A DNA stretch of 64,000 nt from CP2-2F sp034432555 (GCA_034432555.1 DAOUBW010000022.1:9949-73948); one strand, 5' to 3'. Positions 1 to 8,874 are shown, counted from the stretch's first letter. The notes: generated by a model not told the origin, from the letters alone. Translations and numbers: made by a program.

Positions 1-25
1 AAACGCATCCTGCGGAGGATTTGTG

Positions 26-706
26 ATGAAAAACGCCCTCTACTGGCTCATTTTAGTGTGTGTGGCACTCGCCCTGATTGTGCCGAGCATTGCGACGACG
101 GCGCAGCAGCCGCCTGCCTCCTTTAACGATGCCCTCGCCGATCTGGGGCGGCGGCTTGGGCGCACAATCACCCTTGCCGACTTTGACAACCCAACCTCAC
201 GCTGGGAGTGGCGCGGCGTGGATTTTGCCGATAACACCCTGGAATGCCCACGTGCGGGCGAAACGGTGACCGTCGGCAAAGTGATCGGCTATCAGTTCAT
301 CTTTGTGCTGCGCGGCGTGAAATATGACTATCGCGTTGCCTTTAACGATCCGCAGTCACTGCGCCTTTGCACGAATCCAACCGGCGCCATCTACGACGTG
401 ACGCTGCCGCCGCGTGCCACTGCTAACACCGAACCGCCCGCCGTCATCAACGACGCACTGGCAGACCTGAACCGCCGCCTTGAACTCAACCTGACCTTTG
501 ACGACTTCAACGCACCGCGTTCGCGTTGGGCATGGCGCTACCGCGAGTTCACCAACTCACAGTTAAACTGCCCAAGCGCAGGGCAGGCAGTTGATCGGAT
601 TGTTACGCCCGGCTGGCAGTTCACCTTTGTCTATCAGGGACGCACTTTCGATTACCGTGTGCCGCTGAACAATCCATCCGGGTTGTTCCTGTGCAGCGGC
701 AGGTAG
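26..706 (+). CDS. Secreted protein with two tandem repeat domains, function unknown
   Basis: I do not recognise the family. An N-terminal hydrophobic segment (about residues 5-22) ending near ATAQQ looks like a Sec signal peptide. The mature part is a tandem duplication: residues about 31-115 and 140-225 both contain a NDALADL-RRL helix, a DF-x-SRW-WR stretch, a single Cys (ECP / NCP), a YQF-F or WQFTFV strand and a YDYRV/FDYRV strand ending in LxLC. The two Cys per repeat could form a disulfide. The start is ATG 26 because GGAGGA at 14-19 is six bases upstream; the GTG at 23 is too close. It is probably an exported binding or structural protein. Confidence 0.8.
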   Translation: MKNALYWLILVCVALALIVPSIATTAQQPPASFNDALADLGRRLGRTITLADFDNPTSRWEWRGVDFADNTLECPRAGETVTVGKVIGYQFIFVLRGVKYDYRVAFNDPQSLRLCTNPTGAIYDVTLPPRATANTEPPAVINDALADLNRRLELNLTFDDFNAPRSRWAWRYREFTNSQLNCPSAGQAVDRIVTPGWQFTFVYQGRTFDYRVPLNNPSGLFLCSGR

Positions 707-735
707 CAGATAGTCATCCCCTAGAAATCATAGCA

Positions 736-801
736 GGCGGGATAAATCCCGCCCCTACACAACCCCTATCCCTAACCCTTTCCCCACACGCAGGGAAAGG
801 G
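736..801. repeat. Two adjacent intergenic palindromes, REP-like
   Basis: GGCGGGA (736-742) pairs with TCCCGCC (747-753) around a four-base loop. A few bases on, CCCTTTCCC (776-784) pairs perfectly with GGGAAAGGG (793-801). This tight pair lies in non-coding DNA after a stop codon and resembles dispersed intergenic repeats seen in many bacterial genomes. It could also act as the terminator of the first gene. Only one copy is visible in this window. Confidence 0.5.
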
Positions 802-810
802 AATCAGAGG

Positions 811-1106
811 GTAGAGGCTGCCTTGCGGTTCACTTCACACACCTTATGTTGGGCATACCAACGTGTTTTCATTCAACGATCCGCAAGGCATGTGTCCGAG
901 TTGTAACGATGTGGGTCGCCAAACACGCTATCACCAGTGCCTACCTAGGGGAAGGAGTCCGTGATGCATGAAGCGTCTATGTTTTCCGATGTGCGCTATC
1001 GCTACGCCTGCTGGTCTTGCATTCAAGCTAGCCAACACGCATCGAAAAGTGAGGCGCCAGGCACTGCACGTGGGCAGCCTTGACTGCCCACGCGGCAAGC
1101 ATTGTG
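811..1106. other. Gene-free region with long-range inverted repeats
   Basis: No convincing gene is seen. TGCCTTGCGG (819-828) is repeated inverted as CCGCAAGGCA (881-890), and CAGTGCCT (935-942) as AGGCACTG (1059-1066), so a transcript of about 130 nt could be closed by the second helix. I could not match it to a known RNA family (checked by eye against SRP, 6S, tmRNA, RNase P and cobalamin riboswitch motifs). It may simply be spacer between convergent genes. Confidence 0.3.
1069..1092 (-). terminator. Hairpin after ABC-2 permease gene
   Basis: A nine-base perfect stem, CGTGGGCAG (1069-1077) with CTGCCCACG (1084-1092), and a six-base loop, lies 15 bases beyond the stop of the permease gene on the minus strand. 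No T-run follows, so it may be a 3'-end stabilising structure rather than a classic intrinsic terminator. Confidence 0.45.
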
Positions 1107-2612
1107 CTAATTGCTCAGCACCAGTTTGACGATTTCGGGCGTAATGCGCGACTCTACCACCGCACCAACCAACAGCAGCGGAATAACCACTGCCACACCT
1201 ATTTTGATCAGATCGGCAAGGGCGCGCAGCCAGGCTTCCCATACACCCATATCTTTGGGCGGGCTGGTGACCAATGCGCCAAGCCGTGTGGCAGCACCAG
1301 CGCCGATCAGGACGGCGGGCAGCTCCAAGATGGCGTGTGGCAGTAAGGCTGCCATCACCACACCGTAGCCAACCACGCCGATGATCGGCTGCGCCAAAAG
1401 GAAGCCCAGCACGCCAAAGGTGAATGACGAGAGGACGATGCTCATCACGCCGAAGGTGAAGACTGCCAACATCGCAGCGCCAAGCAGCACCCGCGCATTT
1501 TGGATGAAGATGAAGCTGATGCTGAGCGGGCTATCGTTGATGGCTGAAAACTGCGTGAAGTTTTGCAACAGATCGCCGCGCTCTTGCGCCAGCTCTTCCG
1601 TCAGGCGCCATTCGGGCATCGCTTGCGCCACGATTATGCCGCCGATAAACATTACAAGCATGGCAAAGCCGACTGCCAACATGCCATTACGGCTGCTGCG
1701 TAGGGCAGGCAGCACGCTGTAGCGATACCAACTCAGGATACCCTTCACGCGCTCGTCGCCGCGCAACTGCGAGACGAACACGCGCCACGCCCATTTCAGG
1801 TTGATCGAGTCAATGGTGCGCCCAAGCAGTTCCTCACGGTTGAACAGGCGCGCACCCATGCGGAACAGCAGAATATCGGCAATGATCAGCGCCACTAAAA
1901 TCCACCACAGCAAGTGGCGCAGATTGTTGACCATGATCAAGCCTTCCACCAGCACCAACAGCGAGGTTGGGATGATGATGAAGCTGGCGAGCAGGTTCGA
2001 GGCGCGCGTTGAAGTCGTCTGGCTGCTGACGACCACCGCACCAGTGACCATCACCAACGCCTGCGCTGTGGTCAGCAGCAGCACTTGGATAACCAGTTCC
2101 GCTTGTGGGCGCCACTGCTGCTCACCAAAGATCAAGCCGCTCAGGTAGATGCCAATGCCAACATAGGCTGCCAGCAGCGGCGGAATCATCGCGGCAAGCG
2201 TCTTGCCGATGTAGAGTTCAATGTTGGTTAGCGGCGTGGAGAGCAGCGGCTCTAGGCTGCGGCGCTCTTTTTCACCGACGAACGTCTCCAGCGCGATGAC
2301 CAGCGAGATCGAGACGGGAAAGAAGCCCACGATCATCGGCAGCAACGGCAGAAAGACATCAATCATCGGCTCAGCGCCGTTGGCAATGAAGAAATTGGTG
2401 AAAATTTCCGTCATGCCTTGCGCTAACAATGGAAAGAGCAAGGTCAGGATGAAGATCGGCACCATGATGCGCCAGTCGCGGAAGCTGTCGCGCACTTCGC
2501 GGCGCGTCACGATTAAGGCATTCCGCAAGGAGACTTGCCAGCCCTGAATAGAGGTTGGCATTAGGCTTTCGGTTACCGTGTTTAGCTGTGGTGAGTCAAT
2601 TGTGGTTGCCAT
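1107..2612 (-). CDS. ABC-2 type transporter permease
   Basis: This is the membrane subunit of an ABC exporter (NatB/ABC-2 class), about 501 residues. Hydrophobic segments lie near the N-terminus, in the middle and in a C-terminal group. The motif LETFVGEKERRSLEPLLSTP just after the second hydrophobic stretch is the conserved cytoplasmic segment of ABC-2 permeases. The start is taken at ATG 2612 (MATTIDSPQL), because the longer reading to 2651 would run well into the ATPase gene. It overlaps the 3' end of that ATPase gene by 17 bases, so the two form a translationally coupled exporter operon. The substrate cannot be told from sequence; such exporters commonly move sodium, drugs or peptides. 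Confidence 0.9.
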   Translation of the reverse strand: MATTIDSPQLNTVTESLMPTSIQGWQVSLRNALIVTRREVRDSFRDWRIMVPIFILTLLFPLLAQGMTEIFTNFFIANGAEPMIDVFLPLLPMIVGFFPVSISLVIALETFVGEKERRSLEPLLSTPLTNIELYIGKTLAAMIPPLLAAYVGIGIYLSGLIFGEQQWRPQAELVIQVLLLTTAQALVMVTGAVVVSSQTTSTRASNLLASFIIIPTSLLVLVEGLIMVNNLRHLLWWILVALIIADILLFRMGARLFNREELLGRTIDSINLKWAWRVFVSQLRGDERVKGILSWYRYSVLPALRSSRNGMLAVGFAMLVMFIGGIIVAQAMPEWRLTEELAQERGDLLQNFTQFSAINDSPLSISFIFIQNARVLLGAAMLAVFTFGVMSIVLSSFTFGVLGFLLAQPIIGVVGYGVVMAALLPHAILELPAVLIGAGAATRLGALVTSPPKDMGVWEAWLRALADLIKIGVAVVIPLLLVGAVVESRITPEIVKLVLSN

Positions 2613-3549
2613 TGTGTGCGACCTCCGTCGGTGTCTCATCCTCACTAACAATCTGTAGGTAAACGGCTTCTAAGCTGCGCGGCACTTCGCTGAGCGTGAT
2701 CACCGAAACGCCTTCGCTCACCAATTTATGCAGCAGGGTAGGGTTTTGCTGGCGAGGGTCACCCGTGCGGAAGCGCAGCCAATCCTCGCCGTGCGAAACG
2801 ACATCCAACTCCTTGTGCAGCCAGGTGCCAGCCCCGTTCAGCGGCGCACCAAAGCGTATTTCCATGATGGGATCGCCCACAAAGCGCTGCGAGAGTTCCT
2901 CAAAGGTGCCATTGGCGATCAGCTTGCCGTGCCGAATCACACCGATGCGGTCTGCCAACTGCTGCGCCTCAGGCAAATTATGCGTGGTCAAGATGATGGT
3001 GCGGTGATCGCTTTTTAGCTCTAGGATAGCATCGCGCACTTGCTTGGCACTTTGCGGATCCATGGCAGAGGTTGGCTCATCCAGCAGCAGCACGGGCGGA
3101 TCGTGCAGCATGGCGCGCACCAGCGCCAGCTTTTGCTTCATGCCCTTAGAATAATCGCCAACGCGGCGCTGCAAGGCGTCGGCAAGCCCGAAGCGCTCCA
3201 TCAGCGCTTGGGCGCGTTTGCGGCGTGCCTCACGCGGCAAGTGGTAAATACGCCCGAAGAAATCCAGATATTCCAGCGCTTTCATGCGTTCATACAAGCC
3301 GTGCTGTTCGGTTAGCACGCCGACGCTGGCACGCACTTTCGCCGCATCGCGCACCACATCCAGCCCGCTGATGCGCGCCCAACCGCGTGTTGGCTCTAGG
3401 ATAGAGGTCAACATACGGATGGTGGTTGTTTTGCCCGCACCATTCGGACCGAGAAAGGCAAATACGCTGCCGGTCTCCACATGCAGGGAAAGGTCGTCTA
3501 CGGCGGTGAATCCGTCGAAGATTTTGGTTAAACCGCTTGCTTCAATCAT
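2596..3549 (-). CDS. ABC transporter ATP-binding protein
   Basis: This is the nucleotide-binding subunit of the exporter encoded with the downstream ABC-2 permease. All motifs are present: Walker A GPNGAGKT (residues 34-41), Q-loop LTEQHG (about 79-84), signature YSKGMKQK (133-140), Walker B VLLLDEP (153-159) and switch His190 in TTHNLPEA. The C-terminal 100 residues form the regulatory extension common in NatA/CcmA-like proteins (MEIRFGAPL onward). Its 3' end overlaps the permease start, which argues for co-translation. It is divergent from the DUF3267-like gene across a 115-base intergenic region. Confidence 0.95.
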   Translation of the reverse strand: MIEASGLTKIFDGFTAVDDLSLHVETGSVFAFLGPNGAGKTTTIRMLTSILEPTRGWARISGLDVVRDAAKVRASVGVLTEQHGLYERMKALEYLDFFGRIYHLPREARRKRAQALMERFGLADALQRRVGDYSKGMKQKLALVRAMLHDPPVLLLDEPTSAMDPQSAKQVRDAILELKSDHRTIILTTHNLPEAQQLADRIGVIRHGKLIANGTFEELSQRFVGDPIMEIRFGAPLNGAGTWLHKELDVVSHGEDWLRFRTGDPRQQNPTLLHKLVSEGVSVITLSEVPRSLEAVYLQIVSEDETPTEVAHNGNHN

Positions 3550-3599
3550 TGGTACCTACCCAACTGTTGATTCACTATTGCAAATTGTAAGGGAAAAGC

Positions 3600-3627
3600 A
3601 TGACAATTGGTGTTAAGTTGCTATAAC
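3600..3627 (+). promoter_or_regulatory. Sigma-70-type promoter upstream of DUF3267-like gene
   Basis: -35 ATGACA (3600-3605), a 16-base spacer and -10 TATAAC (3622-3627), each hexamer matching five of six consensus bases. Predicted initiation is near 3634, leaving a 5' leader of about 30 bases before ATG 3665. Confidence 0.6.
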
Positions 3628-3664
3628 AGCCCTAAACGGCTGAGAGAGTTTGCGAAGGTTTCCC

Positions 3665-4294
3665 ATGAACACCGCTCCTGACCCACTGCCACGCTTTGCC
3701 GTGCTAGAGGCGTTGCCCGAAAGCTACCAAAGGGCGCGCCAAATCACGATTGACTCGCAGCAAACGCTCATCTGGCTGAATGTGGTTGGGCTTGGGCTGA
3801 TGATCGGCGCCATTTTCGGCTACAACGCGCTCTATCAGCTCATGCGGGCGAGCGGATTGGCACAAGGCGCCAATCCGTTGGCGGGCGCTGATCCGTTGGT
3901 GATCACGCTGCTGACCTTGCCTGCTTTGTTTCTGATGCTGAGTGTACATGAACTCATTCACGGCATGATGTTCCAGTTTTTCGGCGCCAAGCCGCGCTAT
4001 GGCTTTGATCTAAAAAAAGGCGTTGCTTTTGCCGCGGCAGATCGCTACTACCTGACGCGAGATGCCTACCTCGTTGTTGGGCTGGCGCCGCTGGTACTGA
4101 TCACGCTTGGCACGTTGGCGCTGATGACCATCACCCGTGGCGAACTCAATACGCTCATCGCGCTGATTGGCGCGGCGAACATCGGCGGCTGTGTGGGCGA
4201 TCTGTGGTTCTATCTGATCTGCCGTCGCTATCCGCCCGATCTGCTGGTGCGCGATTTCGGCGATGGCGCGGAACTCTACGTCCGCGCCGCCTGA
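3665..4294 (+). CDS. DUF3267-like integral membrane zinc metalloprotease
   Basis: A membrane protein of 209 residues with about four hydrophobic helices. The HELIHG sequence (His95-Glu96-x-x-His99) at the end of the second helix is an HExxH zinc site, as in DUF3267 putative zincins. A later NIGGCVGDLW segment may supply the third ligand (Asp), as in site-2-protease-like folds; this is an inference. ATG 3665 is chosen over an upstream TTG because AAGG at 3655-3658 sits six bases before it. It has its own promoter and ends two bases before the convergent lipoprotein gene. The substrate is unknown. Confidence 0.8.
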   Translation: MNTAPDPLPRFAVLEALPESYQRARQITIDSQQTLIWLNVVGLGLMIGAIFGYNALYQLMRASGLAQGANPLAGADPLVITLLTLPALFLMLSVHELIHGMMFQFFGAKPRYGFDLKKGVAFAAADRYYLTRDAYLVVGLAPLVLITLGTLALMTITRGELNTLIALIGAANIGGCVGDLWFYLICRRYPPDLLVRDFGDGAELYVRAA

Positions 4295-4295
4295 G

Positions 4296-5543
4296 CTACT
4301 CGACGTTGTAGGTGATGGTGATGACGTTGTTCGCCTCACCATTGGCGCCTTCTGCCACCTCGTTTTTTACGTCCAGCGTGAGCGTTCCACTTAGGTTTGT
4401 GCCACGCTCACGCAGCGTGACGTTTAGCGGTGGCAGCGTTACGGAAGCACCTGCCGCCAAGGCAGGCACTGCCATTTGGCTGCGCTCATTGCCGGGCTGG
4501 AAAACGCCTTCCAACAGCGACGAGCCAGCATCCAGCGTCCCCTGATTCTTGACGCGGATGATCACTGTGAAATTCTCGTTCACTTTCGGTGTGCCACCGG
4601 GAATTGTCCACGCTTCGATGATCAGATCGGCGCTGCCCGTCACAGTGCTGGTGGGTGCCAAGCCGCCGGGCGGCAACGGTGAAGGCGTGGCGGTGGCGAG
4701 GGCGTCGGCGGTGGTGGCAAGCGGCACATCGGCAGTGGCGCCGCTGATCTGTATCCACTCGGCGTTATTGATCACCCAGCCGCGCAGCGTGCCGCGCTCA
4801 ATCACCCACCAGGTGCGCTGTTCGTTGCGCCCGATGATGATCGCCTCGTCGCCGCGTGCCAACTCACCGATTTTTTCGGAGCTGGCGTCCGGGCGCGCGC
4901 GCACGTTCAAATAATCGAAGGTAACGCGCAGCGTCGGCGCGTTGGACGGCACGGCAGGCGGGCTGATCACTTCCGAGGTTGGAACGGCTGTGTTTAAAGT
5001 GATGGGCGTCGCGTTGAGCTGGACGGTAGGCAAGGGCGTTGGTGTGGACGTGCGCGGCACTTGGGTAGGCGCGACGGTGCTGAGCAGTGCCGCCTGTGCG
5101 GTCGGTGCGGCGATGACCTGCACGGCAACGCCTGCCTCACCGATGCTGGTGCCATCAGCGCGGAATGCCTCAGCCGTGATCAGGTAGCCACGCGCTTCGC
5201 TGGGCTGCCATGCCTGCTGTGCGCTAAAGCGCGTCTGCCCTTCGCTGATCGGGGCGCGTTGGCTGCCGATCAAGCTGCCATCCACGCTGAAATCAATGCG
5301 GGCGACGCCGCTTAGCGCGTCCGAGGCGACGGCTGCCAGCGTGATCGTCGTGCCGGACACGATCAGGCTGTTGTTTTCCGGCGCGATGAAATCGAGCGAC
5401 CAAGTCGGCGTGCCGATGGGTGTGCGCGGCACGCCGCCAAGCTGAAAATTACAAGCAAGTGCAGCACTTGCCAAAGCCAACATCACGAAAAGAGCGTGCA
5501 ACGGCACGCGGGAATTGTTATGCAAAAGAGTCACCTCGTCCAT
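4296..5543 (-). CDS. Lipoprotein with Ig-like, SH3b and CARDB-like domains
   Basis: About 415 residues. The N-terminus has a hydrophobic segment ending ASAALA-C, a lipobox with Cys31, so it should be lipid-anchored and face outward. In order: an Ig-like module (LDFIAPENNSLIVSG, about 50-125), a Thr/Pro-rich linker, a bacterial SH3 domain (VTFDYLNVRARPDASSEKIG, about 200-265), another linker, and a C-terminal CARDB-like adhesion domain (ADLIIEAWTIPGGTPKVNE to the end). ATG 5543 is chosen because the lipobox follows it at signal-peptide distance; the open frame back to 5768 adds an implausible leader. It probably binds cell wall or another surface component. Confidence 0.85.
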   Translation of the reverse strand: MDEVTLLHNNSRVPLHALFVMLALASAALACNFQLGGVPRTPIGTPTWSLDFIAPENNSLIVSGTTITLAAVASDALSGVARIDFSVDGSLIGSQRAPISEGQTRFSAQQAWQPSEARGYLITAEAFRADGTSIGEAGVAVQVIAAPTAQAALLSTVAPTQVPRTSTPTPLPTVQLNATPITLNTAVPTSEVISPPAVPSNAPTLRVTFDYLNVRARPDASSEKIGELARGDEAIIIGRNEQRTWWVIERGTLRGWVINNAEWIQISGATADVPLATTADALATATPSPLPPGGLAPTSTVTGSADLIIEAWTIPGGTPKVNENFTVIIRVKNQGTLDAGSSLLEGVFQPGNERSQMAVPALAAGASVTLPPLNVTLRERGTNLSGTLTLDVKNEVAEGANGEANNVITITYNVE

Positions 5544-5693
5544 TGCACCGTCAGGGCGCAAATTGTGCCGCGACTCTAGCAGATTTGGCGGCAGAGCGCT
5601 AGAGTTACCTGCAAAGGCATAGGGAAAGCGCTGTGTAGCGAAGGCTGCCGCCAACGCCCATGGCGCGCCTTGTGCTGCTGCCGTGCCGACTGG

Positions 5694-5722
5694 TTGACTC
5701 GCCCTTAGCCTTGTGCTATTAT
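5694..5722 (+). promoter_or_regulatory. Strong sigma-70-type promoter for roadblock gene
   Basis: -35 TTGACT (5694-5699), exactly 17 bases, then -10 TATTAT (5717-5722), followed by ATG 5793 about 65 bases from the expected start point. It is one of the best consensus matches in the window. Confidence 0.75.
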
Positions 5723-5792
5723 CCACACAGAGTAAAACGTTTCGGCGCAAGTGCCGACCAGCAATCATGACTCAAGCATGAGAGAGACATCT

Positions 5793-6164
5793 ATGGCGAA
5801 ATCTCGTACCGAATTAATGGTGGAACGGCTGCGCGACCTTCAGTATGGCAACTCGGATATTGAAGCCTCCGCCGTCGTCAGTGTGGATGGGCTGAGCATC
5901 GCCTCTGTGCTGCCCGGCAATGTGGAAGAAGACCGCGTTTCGGCGATGTCTGCCGCCATGCTTTCGCTGGGCGAACGTATTTCAGGCGAACTTGGGCGCG
6001 GCGGCTTGGAGCAGGTCTACATTCGTGGCACGGCAGGGCATGTCGTCCTGATCTCCGTCGGTGCGGATGCCGTCCTCACCTCAATGGCACGCGAGAGCGC
6101 CAAAACCGGCCTGGTCTTTTTGGATATGAAGCGCGCCGCCAGCGACCTTGAAAAGTTGGTCTAA
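5793..6164 (+). CDS. Roadblock/LC7 domain protein
   Basis: A single-domain Roadblock/LC7 protein of 123 residues. The alternating pattern DIEASAVVSVDGLSIASVLP, then ERISGELGRGGLEQVYIRG, then GHVVLISVGADAVLTSMA, is typical of the MglB/robl fold, which in bacteria usually acts as a homodimer regulating a small Ras-like GTPase. No such GTPase is adjacent, so the partner must be elsewhere. ATG 5793 follows a purine-rich AGAGAGA; an in-frame ATG at 5778 is possible. A strong promoter lies upstream and an intrinsic terminator directly downstream, so it is transcribed alone. Confidence 0.88.
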   Translation: MAKSRTELMVERLRDLQYGNSDIEASAVVSVDGLSIASVLPGNVEEDRVSAMSAAMLSLGERISGELGRGGLEQVYIRGTAGHVVLISVGADAVLTSMARESAKTGLVFLDMKRAASDLEKLV

Positions 6165-6190
6165 GCGCGCCTTTGGGCAGCGGTTAGCAT

Positions 6191-6239
6191 AAAGCGGCGG
6201 AGAGGTGCAGCAGATGCGGCAAACCTCTCCGTCGCTTTT
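6191..6239 (+). terminator. Rho-independent terminator after roadblock gene
   Basis: AAAGCGGCGGAGAGGT (6191-6206) pairs over 16 bases (one G-T wobble) with ACCTCTCCGTCGCTTT (6223-6238), ending in TTTT. It abuts the next gene and so argues against the GTG at 6240 as that gene's start. Confidence 0.85.
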
Positions 6240-6269
6240 GTGTGGTCAATCATTAAGGATTCCGAAAGC

Positions 6270-7211
6270 GTGGTCTCACTCACCGATGTGCAGGCTGCCT
6301 GCCTGCGAATTGCGCCGTATGTGCGGCGGACGCCTCTGCTGCACGCGGCAGCGCTCAAAAATCCGCCCAATGGCGGCACACTCTGGCTTAAGCTGGAACA
6401 CCTGCAAGTGAGCGGCTCGTTCAAGGCACGCGGTGCCGTGAACAAACTGCTCAGCACGCCAAGGGAGACGCTTCAGCGCGGCGTGATCACTGCCTCAGGT
6501 GGCAACCACGGCTTGGCAGTTGCCTATACGGGCAGGCTGACAAAGGTGCCTGCCTATATTTATCTGCCACACAACACACCGCCCAACAAAGCCGAGAAAT
6601 TGCGGGCATGGGGCGCTGAAGTGGTGATGCACGGTGCCGTGTGGGACGATGCCAACGCAGCCGCACAAGCACGCGCCGAACAGGAAGGGCTTACCTATGT
6701 GCATCCCTTTGCCGACCCTGCCGTGATTGCTGGGCAAGGCACCCTTGCGCTGGAAGTGCTGGAAGACCTGCCACAGGTGGATACGCTCTTGGTGGCAATT
6801 GGCGGCGGCGGCTTGATCAGCGGCATCGCCCTGGCAGCGAAGGCGCTCAAGCCCGCGCTGCGCGTCATCGGCATAGAGCCGGTCGGCGCGCCGACCCTTA
6901 AAGAAAGCCTTGCCGCCAACGCCGTGATCAGCCTGCCCGCCATCACCACACGCGCCAATACGCTTGCGCCGCGCCAATCGGCGCCCATTAACCTTGAGAT
7001 CATCCGCCAAAATGTGGATGAGATCGTCTTGGTGAGCGATGAGGACATGCTCAATGCGGCGCGCTGGCTGTGGTTTGAGCTAGGCATTGCCGCTGAGCTG
7101 AGCGGCGCGGCTGCCATGGCTGCCCTGCTCAGCGGCGGGCTAACCCTGCGCCCTGATCAGCATGTCTGTGTGTTGGTGTGTGGCGCTGGCACAGATGGAA
7201 TCAGCTTCTAA
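6270..7211 (+). CDS. Threonine/serine dehydratase-like PLP enzyme
   Basis: A fold-type II PLP enzyme of about 313 residues. SGSFKARGAVNKLL carries the Schiff-base lysine, SGGNHG binds the cofactor phosphate neighbourhood, and IGGGGLISG is the glycine-rich loop. There is no C-terminal ACT-like regulatory domain, so it resembles catabolic threonine ammonia-lyase or serine racemase rather than biosynthetic IlvA. The start is taken at GTG 6270, ten bases after AAGGA (6255-6259); the GTG at 6240 lies at the foot of the terminator. The exact substrate (Thr, Ser or hydroxyaspartate) cannot be decided here. Confidence 0.88.
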   Translation: MVSLTDVQAACLRIAPYVRRTPLLHAAALKNPPNGGTLWLKLEHLQVSGSFKARGAVNKLLSTPRETLQRGVITASGGNHGLAVAYTGRLTKVPAYIYLPHNTPPNKAEKLRAWGAEVVMHGAVWDDANAAAQARAEQEGLTYVHPFADPAVIAGQGTLALEVLEDLPQVDTLLVAIGGGGLISGIALAAKALKPALRVIGIEPVGAPTLKESLAANAVISLPAITTRANTLAPRQSAPINLEIIRQNVDEIVLVSDEDMLNAARWLWFELGIAAELSGAAAMAALLSGGLTLRPDQHVCVLVCGAGTDGISF

Positions 7212-7249
7212 CGGTGTAGGATCGAAGGCTTAACACAGGAACCTAGCGC

Positions 7250-8866
7250 ATGACTCGGTATATTTTCTGCACAGGCGGCGTGGTGAGTTCAGTCGGAAAA
7301 GGCGTCACGGCTGCCGCCATTGGGCGTATTCTAAAGGCACGTGGCTTGCGCGTCGCCATTCAAAAACTTGACCCTTACCTCAACGTTGACCCCGGCACCA
7401 TGAGTCCCTATCAACACGGCGAGGTGTTCGTGACAGTGGATGGCGCGGAAACCGATCTGGATTTGGGACATTACGAACGCTTTATTGACGAGACGCTCTC
7501 ACGCGGCTGCAACGTCACCAGCGGTCAGATTTACGCAGACGTGATCGCCCGCGAACGGCGCGGCGATTTTCTGGGCGGCACTATTCAGGTTATCCCGCAC
7601 ATCACCAACGAGATCAAGCGGCGCATTGTGCAGGTGGCACGCGATAGCCGCGCCGATGTGCTGATTGTGGAAGTGGGCGGCACGGTGGGCGATATTGAGA
7701 GCCAGCCGTTCCTAGAGGCGCTGCGCCAGCTGCGCATTGATGTGGGGCGCAAACGCGCTATGTATGTCCACGTCACCTATCTGCCCTACATCAGCGCGAC
7801 GGGCGAACTCAAGACCAAGCCAACGCAGCACAGCGTGCGCGACCTACGCAGCATGGGCATTCGCCCGAATGTGATCATCGCCCGCGCCGATTATCCCGTG
7901 CCGCCTGACCTGCTGGAGAAAATCTCGCTCTTTTGCGACGTGGATAAAGAGGCGGTCATCGCGCTGACAACCGTCAAGACGCTCTACGAAGTGCCGCTGA
8001 TCCTTGAAGATGCCCACTTGGGCGATTACATTGTGAACCGCTTACGCCTCAAGACGGTTGATCCCGATCTGAGCGAGTGGCGGCGCATGGTGCAAAGCCT
8101 GCAAAAGCCGCGCAAACCGATCAGCGTTGCCATTGTGGGTAAATACGTCGAGCTGCACGATGCCTACATGAGCGTGAAAGAGGCGCTCAGCCACGCTGCG
8201 ATGGCAGCAGAGCGCGACGTGCAGATCAAGTGGGTCTACAGTGGCGATCTGGAGAAGGGCAAAGGTTGGGATGCCCTTGAAGACGTTAACGGCATTGTGG
8301 TGCCGGGCGGCTTTGGCTACCGCGGCATCGAGGGTAAGGTGATGGCGGCGCGCTTTGCCCGCGAGCGCAAAGTGCCATACTTGGGCTTGTGCTTGGGAAT
8401 GCAGGTGATGTGCATCGAGTTCGCACGGCACGCACTCGGTATGGAGGACGCCAACAGCACCGAATTTGAGACGCCTACCGAACATCCGGTGATTGACTTG
8501 ATGCCCGATCAGCGCAACGTGGTGGATCGCGGCGGCACGATGCGCTTGGGCGTTTATCCCTGCGTGCTGGAAGAAGGCTCGTTGGCAGCGCGTTTGTATG
8601 GTGAGCATAAGGTTGAAGAACGTCACCGCCACCGCTTCGAGTTCAACAACCACTTTCGCGGCGCCTTTGAGGCGGGCGGAATGCGCCTTAGCGGTTTGAG
8701 TCCTGATCGGCGTTTGGTCGAGATTGCCGAAGTGGTCGATCACCCGTTCATGGTGGGCAGCCAATTTCACCCAGAGTTTGCCAGCCGCCCTAATCGCCCG
8801 CATCCTCTGTTCAAGGGCTTTGTAGAGGCAGCCATTGAACATGAGCGCAAAGGCAAAAAGGCATAG
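7250..8866 (+). CDS. pyrG: CTP synthase (glutamine-hydrolysing)
   Basis: Full-length CTP synthase (538 residues) converting UTP to CTP with ATP and glutamine. The N-terminal amidoligase domain begins FCTGGVVSSVGKGVTAAAIG (P-loop-like) and contains the LDPYLNVDPGTMSPYQHGEV metal and UTP region. The C-terminal class I glutaminase domain has the nucleophile Cys near residue 380 (PYLGLCLGMQ) and the His-Glu pair in SQFHPEF near residue 515. It lies 38 bases after the dehydratase gene and eight bases before a large membrane-protein gene. Confidence 0.98.
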   Translation: MTRYIFCTGGVVSSVGKGVTAAAIGRILKARGLRVAIQKLDPYLNVDPGTMSPYQHGEVFVTVDGAETDLDLGHYERFIDETLSRGCNVTSGQIYADVIARERRGDFLGGTIQVIPHITNEIKRRIVQVARDSRADVLIVEVGGTVGDIESQPFLEALRQLRIDVGRKRAMYVHVTYLPYISATGELKTKPTQHSVRDLRSMGIRPNVIIARADYPVPPDLLEKISLFCDVDKEAVIALTTVKTLYEVPLILEDAHLGDYIVNRLRLKTVDPDLSEWRRMVQSLQKPRKPISVAIVGKYVELHDAYMSVKEALSHAAMAAERDVQIKWVYSGDLEKGKGWDALEDVNGIVVPGGFGYRGIEGKVMAARFARERKVPYLGLCLGMQVMCIEFARHALGMEDANSTEFETPTEHPVIDLMPDQRNVVDRGGTMRLGVYPCVLEEGSLAARLYGEHKVEERHRHRFEFNNHFRGAFEAGGMRLSGLSPDRRLVEIAEVVDHPFMVGSQFHPEFASRPNRPHPLFKGFVEAAIEHERKGKKA

Positions 8867-8874
8867 CGCACAGC

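Noticed and set aside
691..906. 71-residue frame after the first gene
   Set aside because: It reads through the palindromic intergenic repeats; there is no ribosome site or domain.
5544..5768. N-terminal extension of the lipoprotein frame
   Set aside because: It would place the lipobox far from the start and runs through the promoter of the divergent roadblock gene.
8042..8842. 266-residue minus-strand frame opposite pyrG
   Set aside because: Antisense to a well-conserved enzyme with all catalytic motifs; composition is His/Ala-rich and without domain features.
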